DNA of 24,868 nt from a virus. A model generated the notes under the pieces. It did no database searches and was not told where the DNA came from. It saw only the letters and a list, made by a program, of their open reading frames with translations. Both the position numbers and the translations under genes were made by a program. Shown piece by piece: positions 15,134 through 21,054 of the stretch; positions within the stretch are counted from its first letter, which is position 1, and every line of letters begins with the position of its first letter. The stretch is from positions 1 through 24,868 of IMG/VR virus record IMGVR_UViG_3300023284_000329; one strand, 5' to 3'.

Positions 15134-15312
15134 TACTCAATAATATCCCATCTAAAAGATTTTATATCATCTAAATTAATAAGGATATTTGATTTTTCAT
15201 CAATTGGTTTTAATAATAAAAATTTATTAATTTGATAGTCGTGAGTATTTCTAACTGTAATATTCCTGATTTCTCCATTATTAAATTCTATTGAGTATTT
15301 AAATTTATTCAT
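15133..15312 (-). CDS. Small hypothetical protein (59 aa)
   Basis: The function is not recognised. The protein starts MNKFKYSIEFNNGEIRNITV, contains DYQINKFLLLKP, and ends IKSFRWDIIE; it looks like a small beta/alpha domain. It is well supported as a gene: AAGGG lies 6 nt before ATG 15312, the ATG overlaps the stop of the preceding gene (ATGA), and its stop overlaps the start of the neck gene (TAATG). In the duplicated copy of this region (13.6-14.0 kb) it is absent and replaced by an 82-aa gene. Confidence 0.7.
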   Translation of the reverse strand: MNKFKYSIEFNNGEIRNITVRNTHDYQINKFLLLKPIDEKSNILINLDDIKSFRWDIIE

Positions 15313-15635
15313 AAATAACCCTTGATGAATAAATTTTCAACGCAAATAATAACCCCGTCATCTTTATGCGCCACTTGTGCATCAGGTATCATCATTAATG
15401 ATGTATGAGTATCTCGTATATTTAGATTAAATGCTGTGCATTTATCTTCTCCTAGCTCTTTTGTTGTAATTAATTTTACCCAAAACCTCCCTAAGTCGTC
15501 TCTAATAAAGCCAAGTAATCCTTTAATTTCTAACTTGTGTTTTCCAGCATAAATACCTAGCGTTTTATGCATTGCCTTTACGTGATCCCATGAATCTTTA
15601 TTTTCTTCTATTTCGGTTATCAATGGTATATTCAT
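15309..15635 (-). CDS. Hypothetical accessory protein (108 aa)
   Basis: The family is not recognised. The N-terminal half is helical and charged (EENKDSWDHVKAMHKTLGIYAGKHKLEI), the middle has LLGFIRDDLGRFWVKLITTKE, and the C-terminal half is beta-rich with HTSLMMIPDAQVAHKDDGVIICVENLFI. A strong AGAGG stands 6 nt before ATG 15635. It lies between the adaptor and neck genes, where many phages carry optional small genes. The sequence just upstream of its ribosome site is shared with the remnant cassette at 13.95 kb, and the match ends at the ribosome site. Confidence 0.7.
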   Translation of the reverse strand: MNIPLITEIEENKDSWDHVKAMHKTLGIYAGKHKLEIKGLLGFIRDDLGRFWVKLITTKELGEDKCTAFNLNIRDTHTSLMMIPDAQVAHKDDGVIICVENLFIKGYL

Positions 15636-15647
15636 AATTACCTCTCT

Positions 15648-15998
15648 CTAAGTTAACACCATAACATCATCAGTTTGCTTTCCACCATCTTGCAACTTAC
15701 CAACACGAACAAATTCAATACCCGTTACATTTGTGGGATCGGCTTGTGCCGTATTATCACCTAATGCAATCGGGCTGTTGAGCGCAGGAACCCCATTAGC
15801 AGTTAATTCATACCAATAGATAGACTTGGGTATAAATGCATTGCCTTGTGAATCGTTGTATTGCTTGGTTGCTCCCTGTTCGAAATTTACCTTTTCAGTG
15901 AAAGGCGTTCCGTAAGTAATGCCAGTAAACTGATCTGTTCCGGTAATAGGCCAGATTGTTACTATTTTTTTTGCGCCTCTTCTTGTTGGTCTAGTCAT
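15648..15998 (-). CDS. Head-tail adaptor protein
   Basis: This small (116 aa) beta-rich protein sits between the connector and the gp10-like gene, the usual place for the stopper/adaptor. It starts MTRPTRRGAKKIVTIWPITG and contains TGITYGTPFTEKVNFEQG and the C-terminal VGKLQDGGKQTDDVMVLT, consistent with the small head-tail joining protein fold. ATG 15998 is chosen; an in-frame TTG at 16013 would add five residues. It overlaps the upstream Cys-rich membrane protein gene by 8 nt. The last 41 codons are duplicated at 13955-14078. Confidence 0.7.
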   Translation of the reverse strand: MTRPTRRGAKKIVTIWPITGTDQFTGITYGTPFTEKVNFEQGATKQYNDSQGNAFIPKSIYWYELTANGVPALNSPIALGDNTAQADPTNVTGIEFVRVGKLQDGGKQTDDVMVLT

Positions 15999-16290
15999 TT
16001 TTATAATACTCAAGATCTGGAGCAGGTATATTTAAATCAGGCTCATTAGTCTGGCAAGGTTGATAACCTGATTTCATTGAGCAACCAGGGCAAAAGCATT
16101 TATTTTCTTGTTTTGCTGGTTTTATTGGTGGCATAGTGGGAGTGTGTAAAGCATCCATTAGCCCGAATTCATCAACTTTTCTTTCTTTTTTATTTTTTGG
16201 ACAAGGTTTATCAGGCTTTATTTCTGGCGTTTTATATGTAAATATACCAATTACCCAACCAGCCAAAAAATACAAAATATATTCAAACAT
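15991..16290 (-). CDS. Small membrane-anchored Cys-rich protein (99 aa)
   Basis: The function is not recognised. ATG 16290 has a perfect AGGAGG 6 nt upstream, so translation should be strong; the longer open frame upstream lacks such a site. Residues 3-19 are one membrane segment (EYILYFLAGWVIGIFTY), followed by a Lys/Pro-rich linker with Cys30, and a compact Cys cluster C65-F-C67-P-G-C70, then C79, resembling a metal-binding knuckle. Topology by charge puts the Cys-rich tail in the cytoplasm if the N-terminus is outside. It sits between connector and adaptor genes but is unlikely to be a neck protein. Confidence 0.65.
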   Translation of the reverse strand: MFEYILYFLAGWVIGIFTYKTPEIKPDKPCPKNKKERKVDEFGLMDALHTPTMPPIKPAKQENKCFCPGCSMKSGYQPCQTNEPDLNIPAPDLEYYKND

Positions 16291-16298
16291 AAAACCTC

Positions 16299-16682
16299 CT
16301 AACAAGGTGTGGCAGGATCGCCACCGGACAAGAATAAAAAAGTTGGTGCAAATAAAGAGTTGTAACACAGGCTTGTGTCTAGTGTAATCACTAGCCTACC
16401 AAAGTAGGTAGACTTTAACCCTTCACCGCTTCCGTGGTTCTCATAATTGATACTAGCACCATTCGGTGCCCTTTCTGATTTAATTTCCCCGGCATCAGAA
16501 CTTACAACTAAATGACATATAGAATATTGTAAAATCGTGGTTGCCAGCGCCAATGGATAAGATGATTCTACGCAATCACCCATGGCAGCCGTGACGGTAT
16601 CAATTAAATTTTGTACGACAGCATCAGGCAATTGAGATGGACACATTGCGTTTATTTCAGCTACCGTGATCACTATTGCCAT
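16299..16682 (-). CDS. Head-tail connector protein (DUF4054/DUF7370-like)
   Basis: This is the probable connector completion protein that binds under the portal. It starts with the helical pattern TVAEINAMCPSQLPDAVVQNLIDTV, typical of gp6/gp15-like connectors, and has KSERAPNGASINYENHGSG followed by YFGRLVITLDTS, the pattern of connector families I recall as DUF7370 or DUF4054 (names from memory). At 127 aa it has the usual size. AGGGG lies 7 nt before ATG 16682. Confidence 0.7.
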   Translation of the reverse strand: MAIVITVAEINAMCPSQLPDAVVQNLIDTVTAAMGDCVESSYPLALATTILQYSICHLVVSSDAGEIKSERAPNGASINYENHGSGEGLKSTYFGRLVITLDTSLCYNSLFAPTFLFLSGGDPATPC

Positions 16683-16683
16683 T

Positions 16684-16965
16684 TTATGCCCCTGCGAACT
16701 TAACTATAACACCACCGATAATGACAGCTACAATTATTGAAGCTGTGACGGAATTTCTAATTTTATTATTGTTATCTTTCATTTCTTCGAGTGATGGCAT
16801 TTTAGTTTCAACAGTTCTCAATCTGGTTTGATAATCTTTCATATCGACCTTGAGGTCATCCATTTGTTTATGATACCATTTGAATTCGCCGACAAGTTCG
16901 GATAATTTAGACGTTAATTCCGCTAATCCGGTTTCTATTTTATCTAGTTTATCTTCACTCATCAT
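16684..16965 (-). CDS. Coiled-coil protein with C-terminal membrane anchor (XhlA-like)
   Basis: This is a 93-aa protein whose residues 5-65 form a heptad-rich coiled coil (LDKIETGLAELTSKLSELVGEF...) and whose residues about 72-92 form one C-terminal membrane segment (TASIIVAVIIGGVIVKFAG). This plan matches XhlA/haemolysin-like holin accessory proteins. It follows a holin-like gene, supporting a lysis role, though an assembly role cannot be excluded. Starts at 16983, 16965 and 16962 are possible; 16965 or 16962 keeps only a short overlap with the preceding gene (stop at 16955) and has GGAT upstream. Confidence 0.65.
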   Translation of the reverse strand: MMSEDKLDKIETGLAELTSKLSELVGEFKWYHKQMDDLKVDMKDYQTRLRTVETKMPSLEEMKDNNNKIRNSVTASIIVAVIIGGVIVKFAGA

Positions 16966-17185
16966 GTTTATCCAACTCACCATTTTTTCTTAATGACACG
17001 ATCATAACATAAACATGACGCATGGCGCACATCATGTAATAACCCACGCATATAATTAAGCATACTTCCCATACATTCCCGCCACCTGATATATTTCCAT
17101 TTAAAGAAAGAAGAAATGATAAGGCTGTGAATAATAAGGGTGATTTCTTCAAAATATATATAAACCCATGTTTCAATCCCTGCAT
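16955..17185 (-). CDS. Holin-like two-span membrane protein (76 aa), nested
   Basis: This reading frame lies largely inside the 3' end of the gene at 16977-17480 in another frame. It encodes MQGLKHGFIYILKKSPLLF, two hydrophobic segments (about residues 14-30 and 38-62), then a charged tail ISLRKNGELDKHDE-like, the size and plan of a small phage holin. AGGT stands 7 nt before ATG 17185, and the frame leads straight into the coiled-coil gene, whose start it overlaps. These points favour it as real. The overlap of over 200 nt with another membrane protein is unusual, so one of the two could be partly an artefact of a frameshift. Confidence 0.55.
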   Translation of the reverse strand: MQGLKHGFIYILKKSPLLFTALSFLLSLNGNISGGGNVWEVCLIICVGYYMMCAMRHVYVMIVSLRKNGELDKHDE

Positions 17186-17480
17186 TAACGTACCTGTCAA
17201 TAATCATTAAAAATTCGAATATTGCCATTATACAACAAGTTGATGAAACTTTTTTATTTGTTATATTTAAACAAGCTAAAATATATATTAAAGTGAATAA
17301 AGAATAATATTGAGTATTATTTAATAGATCATACAAAGGCGAGTAAATTATTAATACACAAATCAAAACAGCCGCAAAGACTTTTAATCTTGCGGCTGTT
17401 GGTTTTATTATCAACAATATAAAATAAGAAGTAATAAATATTAAATTCAAATCAATTGTTTCTAATTGCAAAGCATTCAT
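16977..17480 (-). CDS. Multi-span membrane protein of unknown function (167 aa)
   Basis: The protein has about five hydrophobic segments (near residues 11-25, 32-47, 58-71, 80-95 and 108-126) and contains IDRYVNAGIETWVYIYFEEI, a pattern I associate with small membrane proteins of marine phages but cannot name. The last 35-40 residues, after FFKWKY, are rich in Arg, His, Cys and Met and overlap the holin-like gene in another frame, so they may not be constrained. No Shine-Dalgarno sequence precedes ATG 17480; translation is probably coupled to the 29-aa gene ending 6 nt earlier. It may act with the nested gene as a holin/antiholin pair, which is speculative. Confidence 0.6.
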   Translation of the reverse strand: MNALQLETIDLNLIFITSYFILLIIKPTAARLKVFAAVLICVLIIYSPLYDLLNNTQYYSLFTLIYILACLNITNKKVSSTCCIMAIFEFLMIIDRYVNAGIETWVYIYFEEITLIIHSLIISSFFKWKYIRWRECMGSMLNYMRGLLHDVRHASCLCYDRVIKKKW

Positions 17481-17485
17481 TAATA

Positions 17486-17575
17486 TTACGCTGGCTTTTT
17501 AGTACCACCGCCAAGTGGTTCAGGCTGTGGTATTTCTTCAGTATCAGTTTCTTGCGTTTTATCTGGTTTTGGCAT
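17486..17575 (-). CDS. Tiny Pro/Thr/Glu-rich peptide (29 aa)
   Basis: The frame MPKPDKTQETDTEEIPQPEP ending LGGGTKKPA is short but reads like the small proline-rich peptides often found next to phage lysis or connector genes. ATG 17575 has GAG about 9 nt upstream; an in-frame ATG at 17587 has no ribosome site. It is followed 5 nt later by the membrane protein gene, which lacks its own ribosome site, so this peptide may mainly couple translation. Function is unknown. Confidence 0.5.
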   Translation of the reverse strand: MPKPDKTQETDTEEIPQPEPLGGGTKKPA

Positions 17576-17615
17576 GTTACATCTCATAAGTTAATCAAGC
17601 GATTAATTATACCGA

Positions 17616-18032
17616 TTAAAGTGTATCAATCAACATTTTTGAATATTTATTCCATCTTTCTAAGCGAGGAACCAATACATACACACACTGATAATTTACT
17701 TCGTGTTTAATTGATGTCGGGTGCATCCTGCTACCGTTAACGACTTCAAACGCAGCAAGAAAAGCTTTTTTAGATGGATTTCGTGTATTATTTTTGTTAT
17801 AAATTTTAATGTAATCATCAACTGATTTGCTTTTAGTCCAGGCAATTAAAGAATCAAATCTTTCATTTATTTTTTTTAAAAACTTATCTACCGCGTCACG
17901 ATCAGTTGCTTTTTTTTGTTCAACATCATTAAACAAAAAATCAATAGTATTGGCAATAGTTTCATCTTTTACGCTAGGTCTAATAAGCTCTAAATGAAAG
18001 ACTTTGCATATTTCAAACTGCTTGGGAGTCAT
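17616..18032 (-). CDS. Hypothetical helical protein (138 aa), first gene of the neck/lysis unit
   Basis: The family is not recognised. The protein starts MTPKQFEICKVFHLELI and is mostly helical and basic, with KKINERFDSLIAWTKSKSVDDY and a C-terminal YVLVPRLERWNKYSKMLIDTL. There is no membrane segment. ATG 18032 is preferred because AGAG stands 7 nt upstream; the longer frame to 18068 would begin inside the promoter region. Its promoter (TTGCAA-17-TATTGT on the minus strand) shares a -35 with the divergent + strand operon at 18151, so the gene may be controlled together with, or opposite to, those accessory genes. Confidence 0.65.
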   Translation of the reverse strand: MTPKQFEICKVFHLELIRPSVKDETIANTIDFLFNDVEQKKATDRDAVDKFLKKINERFDSLIAWTKSKSVDDYIKIYNKNNTRNPSKKAFLAAFEVVNGSRMHPTSIKHEVNYQCVYVLVPRLERWNKYSKMLIDTL

Positions 18033-18050
18033 ATTTATCTCTTTAGTTAT

Positions 18051-18118
18051 TTTTAAATACAATACCATTTTAATCTTTGTGTTGCAAGTTGTGTTTAATT
18101 ACGGTATTGTGTTTAAGA
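18051..18118. promoter_or_regulatory. Symmetric divergent promoter pair sharing one palindromic -35
   Basis: TTGCAA at 18082-18087 is its own reverse complement. On the + strand it is followed by a 17-bp spacer and TATTGT (18105-18110). On the - strand the same hexamer is followed by a 17-bp spacer and TATTGT (18064-18059). The flanking arms GGTATTGTATTTAAAA (minus, 18066-18051) and GGTATTGTGTTTAAGA (plus, 18103-18118) match at 14 of 16 positions. The + side also has the direct repeat TTGTGTTTAA at 18089-18098 and 18107-18116 (18-bp period). It drives 18151-19283 to the right and 18032 onward to the left. Confidence 0.7.
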
Positions 18119-18150
18119 AATATAGTAATAAAATTTATAAGGCTGATAAT

Positions 18151-18393
18151 ATGACTTACAAGACAGATGAGATGAGAAAACAGATAAATAAATCAATACC
18201 AAATGGAGAAAAAAAGGATAAATTAATTGTTTATCTGGATGAATTGATATCATTTGGCCTCGATGATGATGAAATAACAACAAAACTTTTAGAACATACA
18301 GAATTACAAGTTTCAAACTTTAAACTTAAAACGATAGCGTTAACATTATCAGTTTGCGCATTAATTGTATTTCTAAATTGGATGATGAAATAA
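18151..18393 (+). CDS. Small tail-anchored membrane protein (80 aa)
   Basis: The function is not recognised. Residues 1-60 are charged and helical (MTYKTDEMRKQINKSIPNGE, then KLIVYLDELISFGLDDDEIT), and residues about 60-78 form a C-terminal membrane segment (TIALTLSVCALIVFLNW). ATG 18151 has AAGG 8 nt upstream and lies about 35 nt after the predicted transcript start; the longer open frame to 18004 crosses the promoter and is rejected. The stop overlaps the next start (TAATG at 18391-18395), so the two are co-translated. Confidence 0.65.
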   Translation: MTYKTDEMRKQINKSIPNGEKKDKLIVYLDELISFGLDDDEITTKLLEHTELQVSNFKLKTIALTLSVCALIVFLNWMMK

Positions 18394-19283
18394 TGAGTGA
18401 TATTAATTGGGATGATACAAAATTTGATTTTGCAATTAGGTTTAGGTATAATAAAACTAATGATCTTATGAATTTTTTGCTAGAAAAACCGGAGTTGATT
18501 AATGGATTTTATATTGCTATAGATTCTAATAGTTGCAATAGGCTATATAATTCTCTCTTTTGGACGTTATGCGAAAGGCCAAAAAAAGAAGATGTTGAAA
18601 TTATCCATAAAAATAATACATGTGATATGTCATTCTACAATCATGAAACTATTTCGGTAGTATTAACTCAAGGAGAAATGGAACAAATCATGACTGGTGC
18701 AAAAGTTTATCCCAGTGTTATTGACATTTCAGTTGAAAAAGTATGGCAAAAACCGCCTGAATTAAAACCAACCTACACCAAAGCAATGCACGAAGCTGGA
18801 GAGTTGCCGCCTGTTGGTGTAATTGTTTCCTATGCTTACAATAAAGATTTTCTAGTTTCAGATTTTTGTAAAGACTGGGTTGATGGTGATGAATTGGAAG
18901 TAGTAGCCCATAGTGGAGGCTTTACAAGTAAAATAAATGATATAGCTGTATTCAGACATAATGATGGAATAAATATGTCATTGATTTGTAAGCTATATAA
19001 ACCATTGCCAATAAAAACCGATGAAGAAGTAGCATACGAAGATTTTATGGAAAACAGACACGTATTAGGAACCACTGAGCCATTATTTCATGCCGGATCA
19101 AAATTCGCCCAAAGCAAAAACGCTGAAAACATAAAGCGTGCTTATGATAATGGTAAGAAAAAAGGATACGAAGACAAAGAGTCGTTAATTCTAAAAAACT
19201 TATTGGAGGAATACGCAATCACTGGCAATGATATCTATGATTTAATTGTGAGTAAAATTTTAAAACTCGAAATTAATAATTAA
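18393..19283 (+). CDS. Hypothetical accessory protein with a PPVG-type small domain (296 aa)
   Basis: The full-length family is not recognised. The central part, about residues 125-215, has KAMHEAGELPPVGVIVSY, then WVDGDELEVVAHSGG and YKPLPIKTDEE, a pattern found in several unrelated phage accessory proteins as a small beta-barrel of unknown role. The N-terminal 120 residues are unknown; the C-terminal 60 are helical and basic. ATG 18393 overlaps the preceding stop; an upstream in-frame TTG at 18354 is not needed. It is the last gene of a + strand accessory operon, closed by the hairpin at 19289-19303. Confidence 0.7.
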   Translation: MSDINWDDTKFDFAIRFRYNKTNDLMNFLLEKPELINGFYIAIDSNSCNRLYNSLFWTLCERPKKEDVEIIHKNNTCDMSFYNHETISVVLTQGEMEQIMTGAKVYPSVIDISVEKVWQKPPELKPTYTKAMHEAGELPPVGVIVSYAYNKDFLVSDFCKDWVDGDELEVVAHSGGFTSKINDIAVFRHNDGINMSLICKLYKPLPIKTDEEVAYEDFMENRHVLGTTEPLFHAGSKFAQSKNAENIKRAYDNGKKKGYEDKESLILKNLLEEYAITGNDIYDLIVSKILKLEINN

Positions 19284-19312
19284 AAAATGGGGCGCATGGC
19301 CCCTTTATTATT
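19284..19312. terminator. Bidirectional rho-independent terminator
   Basis: The stem GGGGC (19289-19293) and GCCCC (19299-19303) with a 5-nt loop is followed by TTTATTATT on the + strand, and read on the - strand by ATTTTTT. It sits between convergent genes ending at 19283(+) and 19311(-), closing both units. Confidence 0.8.
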
Positions 19313-19694
19313 AACTGTAATCATTCAACCATACAAAACCTAATCCAATAACCGTTGAGCCGCTGACCGTGATATCAACGATGTTTCCAATAGCGCCCAT
19401 ATATCCTGCAATTTCATCAAGGTTAATTGTTGCAGTTGCACCAGCCGCTATGATAATAACGTTATTACTAACATCAGCTAAAGTTACTGTACCGAGATTG
19501 GGAGTGCCTGCCGTCACTTGTCCTTGACCAAGAATAGTAATAGTTAACGGCACGGCCTCGTTATTTTCGATGTTCAAAACCTGTTTAAAATTTTTCCAAG
19601 TTAGCGTGTGAGGTGCATCATTCAAATCCAAAATGTTTGCCGTTATATCAGTTGTTAGCGCATCAAGCGGTTTGTTTTCAACGAAAAGTGTCAT
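19311..19694 (-). CDS. Beta-rich virion-like protein (127 aa)
   Basis: The family is not recognised. The protein is acidic and beta-rich with repeated hydrophobic strands (VPLTITILGQGQV, NNVIIIAAGATATINLDEI, IVDITVSGSTVIGLGFVW), typical of small phage surface or fibre proteins. It has no membrane segment. AAGGA stands 9 nt before ATG 19694. It is the last of three - strand genes placed after the capsid unit, so a head-decoration or head-fibre role is possible but not shown. Confidence 0.6.
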   Translation of the reverse strand: MTLFVENKPLDALTTDITANILDLNDAPHTLTWKNFKQVLNIENNEAVPLTITILGQGQVTAGTPNLGTVTLADVSNNVIIIAAGATATINLDEIAGYMGAIGNIVDITVSGSTVIGLGFVWLNDYS

Positions 19695-19740
19695 TTAAAG
19701 TATCCTTGGGTATCGTTTATATATGATAAGTATATCACTT

Positions 19741-20316
19741 TTACGTTGTATCCTCTAACATACTTAGTATTGCGTTAGAATTACCGATTGTTACGGTCCC
19801 CGTAACATTTGAAGAAACCCAAGCTGATATTTTGTCGCCCGCTTCTAATTCCAACTGACCACCACCTGACACATTTTCGATATCGCCACCATTAGGTTGC
19901 TTTGATGATACAGGCCGTGGCGTAAATGATATCTGTCCAGCTCTTTCAATTCCTATTACAAACCCAATAGTGGCGTTATTCTGGGAATGTCTAAACCCTG
20001 CCCATCCGATGGGTAACGAATAAACCCCATCAACCGGGATTATAAATTCTGAGTTGACAACAGTTATTTCGCTTTCGGCACCATCAGGTAAAAGCCCTGT
20101 TATTTTATGGTATCCACCAAAAGGTCCCGGGCCAGCCGTCACGGGTGCCGATAGCGGGTTTAATATATCAGTGCCGCTAGGGTGCGCTACAATTGAAATA
20201 TTATTAGGCGAAGGATCTCCAGTATCGCGTTGGGTTATAGTCATTGACGCGTAAACAGGCCTTATCTTGTTTATTGACTTTACGAGTGAATCTATATTTT
20301 GTGGTCCAAAAGCCAT
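19741..20316 (-). CDS. Beta-sandwich virion protein, possibly a head or side fibre (191 aa)
   Basis: The C-terminal part, about residues 100-191, looks like a C1q/TNF-type jelly roll: EFIIPVDGVYSLPIGWAGFRH, GFVIGIERAG, then GGQLELEAGDKISAWVSSNV and a hydrophobic final strand. The N-terminal part has ITQRDTGDPSPNNISIVAH. Such proteins are usually trimeric virion appendages. ATG 20316 (MAFGPQNIDSLV) is preferred over an upstream TTG, since AAGG stands 9 nt before it. It starts about 1 nt from the end of the preceding gene. Confidence 0.65.
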   Translation of the reverse strand: MAFGPQNIDSLVKSINKIRPVYASMTITQRDTGDPSPNNISIVAHPSGTDILNPLSAPVTAGPGPFGGYHKITGLLPDGAESEITVVNSEFIIPVDGVYSLPIGWAGFRHSQNNATIGFVIGIERAGQISFTPRPVSSKQPNGGDIENVSGGGQLELEAGDKISAWVSSNVTGTVTIGNSNAILSMLEDTT

Positions 20317-20317
20317 A

Positions 20318-20611
20318 TTAAACAACCTTAACGCTAATTACAGAAGCAACAATAGGACTAAAGGCGAATGCACCGCTATCACCAGTTTTATTAGTGAATT
20401 CTTCATTGCCGATATTTAAAACATTGGATCCATCCCCATCAATTGGCGCAGTTGCTTTGGCGGCAAGTTGGATCCTAGTTCCACCTTTATTTTGTATTGA
20501 TATTTGATCTCCGACAGTGACAGCTGGAAATCCAGCTTGTGCGTTTAGCGCAGCATAAAGATCAACCTGTATTCCCGCAGGTAAAGTAATATCCGGTCTA
20601 GTGTCTGCCAT
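20318..20611 (-). CDS. Small virion-like protein (97 aa)
   Basis: The sequence ADTRPDITLPAGIQVDLYAA, then VTVGDQISIQNKGGTRIQL, resembles small structural proteins of siphoviruses that often precede a fibre gene and place a single beta sandwich on the capsid or tail; function is inferred from this resemblance and context. AGG stands 9 nt before ATG 20611. It is first of a three-gene - strand unit, with a candidate promoter upstream (TATAAT at about 20644-20649, minus strand). Confidence 0.6.
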   Translation of the reverse strand: MADTRPDITLPAGIQVDLYAALNAQAGFPAVTVGDQISIQNKGGTRIQLAAKATAPIDGDGSNVLNIGNEEFTNKTGDSGAFAFSPIVASVISVKVV

Positions 20612-20643
20612 AATATAAGCCTATTTGTCAAATCTAGCCTTTA

Positions 20644-20649
20644 TTATAT
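20644..20649 (-). promoter_or_regulatory. Candidate -10 box for the 20611-19311 unit
   Basis: On the minus strand a perfect TATAAT lies within ATTGATATAATAAAGG about 35 nt before the gene at 20611. The -35 region is weak (CTATTA at 17-bp spacing). The upstream sequence is A/T-rich and could act as an UP-like element. Because the preceding capsid unit ends at the hairpin at 21021-21036, a promoter is needed here. Confidence 0.45.
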
Positions 20650-20687
20650 CAATTAATCAATTTTTTAATAGTTTTTTATTTTTAATG

Positions 20688-20724
20688 TTTGCATTGCGTT
20701 TAATTTATGTTATATTGCGTTTAA
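20688..20724 (+). promoter_or_regulatory. Promoter with direct repeat of TTGCGTTTAA
   Basis: TTTGCA (20688-20693), a 17-bp spacer, and TATATT (20711-20716) form a plausible sigma-70 promoter. TTGCGTTTAA occurs exactly twice, at 20694-20703 and 20715-20724, 21 bp apart (two helical turns), with the second overlapping the -10. It reads into the gene at 20747. Confidence 0.7.
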
Positions 20725-20746
20725 CTTAATAACAATGGAATAAAAA

Positions 20747-21007
20747 ATGACAGACTTTAAATTTAACTTAGGCTCGATATTAAAAGATAAAATAACAGGC
20801 TTTCAAGGAGTGGTCACTTCAAGAACTGAATGGCTAAATGCGTGCAATGTTTATGGGTTGCAATCAATGAAATTAAAAGAAGATGGCACCGTGGGGGAAA
20901 GGCAGCATTTTGATCAACCTCAACTTGAACTTATTGAAGATGGTGTATTTGCGCCAACTAGAGAAACAGGTGGTCCAGCAAGTTCAATACCTATGACGAA
21001 CAGATAA
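20747..21007 (+). CDS. Conserved small protein with ITGFQG motif (86 aa), function unknown
   Basis: The pattern FNLGSILKDKITGFQGVVTSR, NACNVYGLQ and HFDQPQLELIEDG is that of a small beta-barrel family I recall in many phages and proteobacterial prophages, without a known function. GGAA stands 6-7 nt before ATG 20747. It is a single-gene + strand unit with its own promoter (20688-20716) and a hairpin terminator (21021-21036), inserted between the capsid unit and the following - strand structural genes. It is probably an accessory gene. Confidence 0.75.
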   Translation: MTDFKFNLGSILKDKITGFQGVVTSRTEWLNACNVYGLQSMKLKEDGTVGERQHFDQPQLELIEDGVFAPTRETGGPASSIPMTNR

Positions 21008-21014
21008 TAGAAAC

Positions 21015-21042
21015 AAAAAAGCCACTATATAGTGGCTTTTAA
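21015..21042. terminator. Bidirectional rho-independent terminator
   Basis: The perfect palindrome GCCACTATATAGTGGC (21021-21036) is flanked by AAAAAA on the left and TTTT on the right, giving a terminator in both directions. It closes the + gene ending at 21007 and the capsid unit ending at 21055. Confidence 0.9.
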
Positions 21043-21054
21043 TTATCTATAAAA

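Noticed and set aside
16299-16368. Upstream extension of the Cys-rich membrane protein to 16368
   Set aside because: The extension overlaps the connector gene and lacks a ribosome site, while ATG 16290 has a perfect AGGAGG.
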